A stretch of 64,000 nt of DNA, taken from Bifidobacterium ramosum (GTDB lineage: Bacteria; Actinomycetota; Actinomycetes; Actinomycetales; Bifidobacteriaceae). The translations under genes and the position numbers were made by a program. Below the pieces are notes generated by a model. The model was not told the origin of the DNA and did not search any database. It worked only from the letters and a program-made list of their open reading frames with translations. How positions within the stretch are numbered: position 1 is the stretch's first letter; the number at the start of each line of letters is the position of its first letter. The stretch covers positions 62,001 through 126,000 of the forward strand of contig NZ_WBSM01000009.1 in the NCBI RefSeq assembly GCF_009299505.1. Direction: 5' to 3'. Below are positions 61,045 to 64,000 of this stretch, piece after piece.

Positions 61045-61409
61045 CGGGAAGCCTCCCATCGCATCTCGCGGATTTCCTCGCGTTTCTCCTGCCGCCATTC
61101 ACGCTCGATCTGCTCGGCGAGTGAATCGCGGGTTTCGCCATCGGTCAGCATCTGCTCCTGCATGCGGCGGATCTCGGTCATGCCACGGCGCATCAGACCG
61201 ACGTTGAAGGCGATCGCCACGGGGTCGAAAAGCACGCCATCGGCAATGCAGGCATCGAGGGGGCGAAGCCCAGCAGGCCCCCACAAACCTTCCACGGCAA
61301 CGGGCTTGTTGCCGAAATAGGCCCACAGCCGGGTGTACTCGGGCAGATCCATGCCCGTGCCTTGCAGGGCCTCAGCCAGAGGCACAACGCCATCGGGAAT
61401 AGCCATCAT
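61041..61409 (-). CDS. Hypothetical protein of the element
   Basis: About 122 residues starting MMAIPDGVVPLAEALQGTGM with AAGGAG just upstream. The C-terminal third (TEIRRMQEQMLTDGETRDSL..EREWRQEKREEIREM) is a strongly charged helix, probably a coiled coil. No family is recognised. Confidence 0.65.
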   Translation of the reverse strand: MMAIPDGVVPLAEALQGTGMDLPEYTRLWAYFGNKPVAVEGLWGPAGLRPLDACIADGVLFDPVAIAFNVGLMRRGMTEIRRMQEQMLTDGETRDSLAEQIEREWRQEKREEIREMRWEASR

Positions 61410-61479
61410 CAGCTCCTTCCAACGGGGAGGGGGCCAGCCGACCACCAATCAAGACCGCCCCCCCTCAAATCGGATTCCG

Positions 61480-61845
61480 TCACTTGCCGGGGTTCGCATC
61501 CACAGGAGCGAGATCCTCGACGATCACCGACCACGCGAGCCGATTCGAGCGATTGACGTAGGGCGTGAGAATGACACGCCCCGTGGGCTTGAGTTCGACC
61601 AACTGCGGCCAATCCCTCACGCTGAAGGACTTGACGGACACGTTCTGAACGACGGCCCACGAGCCATCCTTCTGAAGCGCCTTCACGGCGAGGTTGCCGA
61701 GCTGATGAACCTCCTTGCCCTCGTACAGCTTGGGCTTGTCGCCATCCATCTGGACGGGCGCATCAGCGCAGGACGCAAGGGCGATGAAACGGAGAGCAGT
61801 AGCGACCTCGGTAGCGGAGGAGGTCAGGCGAGAGAAGCTTGCCAT
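61480..61845 (-). CDS. Hypothetical protein of the element, possible ssDNA-binding OB-fold
   Basis: 121 residues from ATG 61845 (MASFSRLTSSATEVATALRF; AAAGG 11 nt upstream). The second half is strand-rich (GNLAVKALQKDGSWAVVQNV, TGRVILTPYVNRSNRLAWSV). It is the first gene of the minus-strand run. A single-strand DNA-binding role would suit a rolling-circle element, but the fold is only guessed. Confidence 0.6.
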   Translation of the reverse strand: MASFSRLTSSATEVATALRFIALASCADAPVQMDGDKPKLYEGKEVHQLGNLAVKALQKDGSWAVVQNVSVKSFSVRDWPQLVELKPTGRVILTPYVNRSNRLAWSVIVEDLAPVDANPGK

Positions 61846-62117
61846 GGTAGACACCTTTCTGTTCTGTGTACGCCTACGGGCGTTTCCCGTATGACACTTG
61901 GGGAATATCGGAGAGAGGCGTATTCCGAAAACCCCGGTACAACGAGGAAAACGCCAAAATCCGCCCTTCGACGGACGGATTTCGGAAATGTGAGATACAT
62001 CACACAAATTCAAAAACGACGGCCTCGCGGGCCAACGCTACGCGCAAAATCAGACGTTCATAGGGTCGTTTTGTATTCTGATACGCCGAAAAGCCGCGTC
62101 ATTGCAACAAATCATCA
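61846..62117. promoter_or_regulatory. Leader region of the element's minus-strand operon and right arm
   Basis: Contains AAATCCG/CGGATTT hairpin arms near 61966-61988 and TTCATAGGGTCGTT at 62057-62070. It should hold the operon promoter; no gene is seen. Confidence 0.4.
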
Positions 62118-62135
62118 GAACCCGGCATGCTCCAC
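62118..62135. other. attR
   Basis: GAACCCGGCATGCTCCAC, identical to the tRNA-Ala 3' end at 57061-57078. Confidence 0.85.
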
Positions 62136-62232
62136 GTCACCGATCAGGACCCCGGAATCGCAAGGTTTCGGGGTCCTGTTGTTTACCGCGGACGTTGCCG
62201 GCACTGTTGCCGTTATCGTCACTGTCTGGCCG

Positions 62233-62313
62233 TCGTCCTTTCCGAGTCGTCCTTTCCGAGTCATCCCTTCCGAGTCATCCCTTCCGAGTCATCCCTTCCG
62301 AGTCATCCCTCCA
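62233..62313. repeat. Tandem repeat TTCCGAGTCATCCC
   Basis: About five 14-bp units (TTCCGAGTCATCCC and TTTCCGAGTCGTCC variants), decaying at both ends, between attR and the insertion sequence. Confidence 0.8.
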
Positions 62314-62346
62314 GAGTCGGCCCTCCTGCGTCGGCCCACTCCGCCT

Positions 62347-63732
62347 CATCCTTAGGGTTAAGTAAAGAAACGTGGGTCTTATCCGCGCGTGTCATCGCGT
62401 GGCGTGGATTATTTTGAGCGTCCTGCCCATCCTTTTCTGATGCCGAATCCGTTCTCGTAGGCATTGATGCCGGTGTCGGGCAGTTGCACCGCGGTCAGGG
62501 TGCCGGGCGTCGGTCCGTTGTCCTCGACCGGCTCCTTTCCGACCGTCTTCCAGTGCGCGGGGGTGACGAACGATTCCGGGTCGGGATGCTCGGCGAGCAT
62601 GTAGACCGTCCATTCGCAGCATCGTTTCATGTGCGCCTCGGATAGTCCCCGGTGATGGTCGAGCGTGCGTTTGACGACGGCGTTGACGCCGCCCTCCAAC
62701 TGGTTCGTGGTCGACGGCGGCGAATCGCCGTCCCTGACGATGTCGGGGTCGAGGAACGCGAACAGCATCCCATCCCGGTTGAGTTTGACCAGCCGGAAGT
62801 AGGCGCGGCGCAGGCGTTCGTGCGTCCACCACCACTTGCGCCCGTTCACGCGCATGGGATCCTGTTTGGCGGTGGTGCGCTCCTTGAGATAGTCGCCGTG
62901 CTCCGCGTGCCATGCGTTGAGGTCCGTGAGCCATATGGCGGCCTCGTCGGCGGTCCTCACCCTGGTGAGCCCGCGGGCGAGCCTGAGCAGTGCTTTTCCC
63001 GCTTCGCTCTTGGGTTTGTTCGTCAGGTCGACGCGCGTGTTGCGCAATACGTGCACGAGGCAGCGCTGCACGCGGACTCCCCTCCACCGGGTCTCGGCGG
63101 CCGCCAGACACCCCTGGCCGCCGTCGCACACCAGCATTCCCGGACGCTTCACCCCACGGAGCAGCTGCAGGTATGCCGGCTTCGTCTCCGCGGAGCACCA
63201 CTGCCACTTCACGGGCCGCCCGTCGTCGCCGGTCAGGACCAGCAGGCACCAGCCGTACGGCACGTACGTGCCGTCGGCCATCACGTACCGGTGGGAACGG
63301 GAGACGCCCGGCATCCCCGGCTCCACGTTCCAGCACCACGCGATCCTGGCCGCGAACGTCTGCCGCGTGGTTCCGAGCATCGCCGCGGCCTCGCTCATGG
63401 ACCGCTTGCCCGTGACCCACGCGATGAACGCGCGGAACTCCGCCATACGCGTCCGATCCTCCCGCCTCATGGTCGAGCTCAGGCGGCATGCATCGCACTT
63501 CCATCGTTGGGTACCGGCCTTCGTGAACCCCTTCTTGCGCATCGGCATACCGCACAACGGGCACTTCCTCGCCTTTGAAGACTTGTTCCTGCTCATGGAA
63601 CAAGCCAACACGAAAAGTCAAACACCCCGCGCGATTAACGCCCGGACCGTTAATCACACCCCGACACGCAAGACAGGAGAACACCTCACCCCGGATTTAA
63701 GACCCACGTTTCTTTACTTAACCCCATCCTTA
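62347..63732. mobile_element. IS1249-like insertion sequence with target duplication
   Basis: Perfect 27-bp inverted ends at 62355-62381 and 63698-63724 (outer bases GGGTTAAGTAAAGAAACGTG), 1370 bp between outer ends, and 8-bp target duplication CATCCTTA on both sides (62347-62354, 63725-63732). Complete and apparently active. Confidence 0.93.
62409..63596 (-). CDS. Transposase, IS256-group IS1249-like
   Basis: 395 residues. An N-terminal zinc ribbon (CPLCGMPMRKKG ... WKCDAC) and a short HTH (MSEAAAMLGTTRQTFAARI) are followed by the DDE catalytic domain: Asp in YVMADGTYVPYG, Asp in LVCDGGQGCL and Glu in TNQLEGGVNAVVK. The start at 63596 (MSRNKSSKARK) is the best in-frame ATG; ribosome site weak. 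All catalytic residues are present. Confidence 0.92.
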   Translation of the reverse strand: MSRNKSSKARKCPLCGMPMRKKGFTKAGTQRWKCDACRLSSTMRREDRTRMAEFRAFIAWVTGKRSMSEAAAMLGTTRQTFAARIAWCWNVEPGMPGVSRSHRYVMADGTYVPYGWCLLVLTGDDGRPVKWQWCSAETKPAYLQLLRGVKRPGMLVCDGGQGCLAAAETRWRGVRVQRCLVHVLRNTRVDLTNKPKSEAGKALLRLARGLTRVRTADEAAIWLTDLNAWHAEHGDYLKERTTAKQDPMRVNGRKWWWTHERLRRAYFRLVKLNRDGMLFAFLDPDIVRDGDSPPSTTNQLEGGVNAVVKRTLDHHRGLSEAHMKRCCEWTVYMLAEHPDPESFVTPAHWKTVGKEPVEDNGPTPGTLTAVQLPDTGINAYENGFGIRKGWAGRSK

Positions 63733-63736
63733 ATCC

Positions 63737-63787
63737 TTGACGGACATACAGCCGATTCCAACAATGAAAACGGCTGTATGTACGTTA
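63737..63787. repeat. Family B hairpin, single copy
   Basis: TTGACGGACATACAGCCG / CGGCTGTATGTACGTTAA arms. The following sequence keeps the CCCCGCAC spacer end of family B but not the second hairpin. The insertion sequence lies 4 bp away. Confidence 0.75.
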
Positions 63788-64000
63788 ACGGGGAGAAGCG
63801 GACGGCATTCACGCATCCCAAAGCAACGCTCCCCGCACAACCGTCACACGACTCCCACGCAACTCACAGAGTCCTCGCACGCGATGCCATGAGTCAGGTG
63901 GTTATATGTAGTCAACGGCCGAAAGGCCGGACACCATAACTGAAAACACCTTCTTCCTTCTTCTCCTTTCTTCTCTCCTCGAAAGCCCGGCCCAACCGCC
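63788..64000. other. No recognisable feature
   Basis: No convincing coding sequence or RNA gene is seen to the window end; the last 60 bp are C/T-rich. Confidence 0.4.

Larger units (their letters stand above)
57061..62135. mobile_element. Integrated CRESS-Rep plasmid-like element in tRNA-Ala
   Basis: A 5.07-kb element bounded by an 18-bp direct repeat (GAACCCGGCATGCTCCAC). It carries a tyrosine integrase on +, and on - a run of small overlapping genes ending in a CRESS-type Rep with iterons upstream. No relaxase, coupling protein or capsid gene is recognised. It is most like an integrated rolling-circle plasmid or a mobilisable satellite. Confidence 0.85.

Noticed and set aside
57061..62135. 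Complete prophage or ICE
   Set aside because: No capsid, terminase, relaxase or type IV secretion gene is recognisable; the content fits a plasmid-like element.

Overview
The window looks like a chromosomal segment of a high-GC actinobacterium, most likely Bifidobacterium. The evidence is the DUF3073 and SCP-ortholog proteins typical of Actinobacteria, a thioredoxin reductase with a C-terminal glutaredoxin-like half next to ahpC, many GPH-type sugar porters and LacI regulators, and a Rep protein of the type known from bifidobacterial CRESS plasmids. The species cannot be fixed from this sequence alone.

Layout. 1-15.3 kb: truncated glycogen phosphorylase, an SCP-like protein, a co-oriented set (DUF3073, LytTR response regulator, sensorless GHKL kinase, possible 48-aa peptide, two half-size ABC exporters), trpS, putP, a DUF559-type nuclease gene and a ThrE exporter. 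15.6-18.4 kb: ppc. 18.8-20.2 kb: an HTH/RhuM gene pair.

20.4-46.8 kb is one large carbohydrate locus. It holds two LacI regulators, two very large intracellular GH2 enzymes, a GH115 alpha-glucuronidase, two SGNH esterases, one alpha/beta-hydrolase esterase and four paralogous GPH transporters. The set suggests import and intracellular breakdown of acetylated, glucuronic-acid-decorated oligosaccharides of glucuronoxylan type; the GH2 substrate is not settled. Two palindromic operator types (core TCTCATCGATGAGA and core GGAACGTTCC) divide the promoters between the two LacI proteins, and at least one promoter carries both.

47.6-56.7 kb: an OFA-family MFS porter, the trxB-like/ahpC peroxidase system, carbonic anhydrase, a CNNM/CorC-type protein, dps, a YgjP-like metalloprotease and a GNAT_C protein, then tRNA-Ile(GAT) and tRNA-Ala(TGC). 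A 5.07-kb integrated element occupies the 3' end of tRNA-Ala. It has a tyrosine integrase, an 18-bp attL/attR direct repeat, a CRESS-type HUH/SF3 Rep, iterons and a run of overlapping small genes. An IS1249-like insertion with perfect 27-bp ends and an 8-bp target duplication follows.

The most unusual signal is in the gaps between genes. At least six sequence families of hairpins occur in which the stem arms (about 14-23 nt) are conserved and the loops differ, arranged singly, in pairs or in arrays of up to six. They flank dps, putP plus its neighbour, and the RhuM pair, and in two places the repeat supplies a gene's stop codon.
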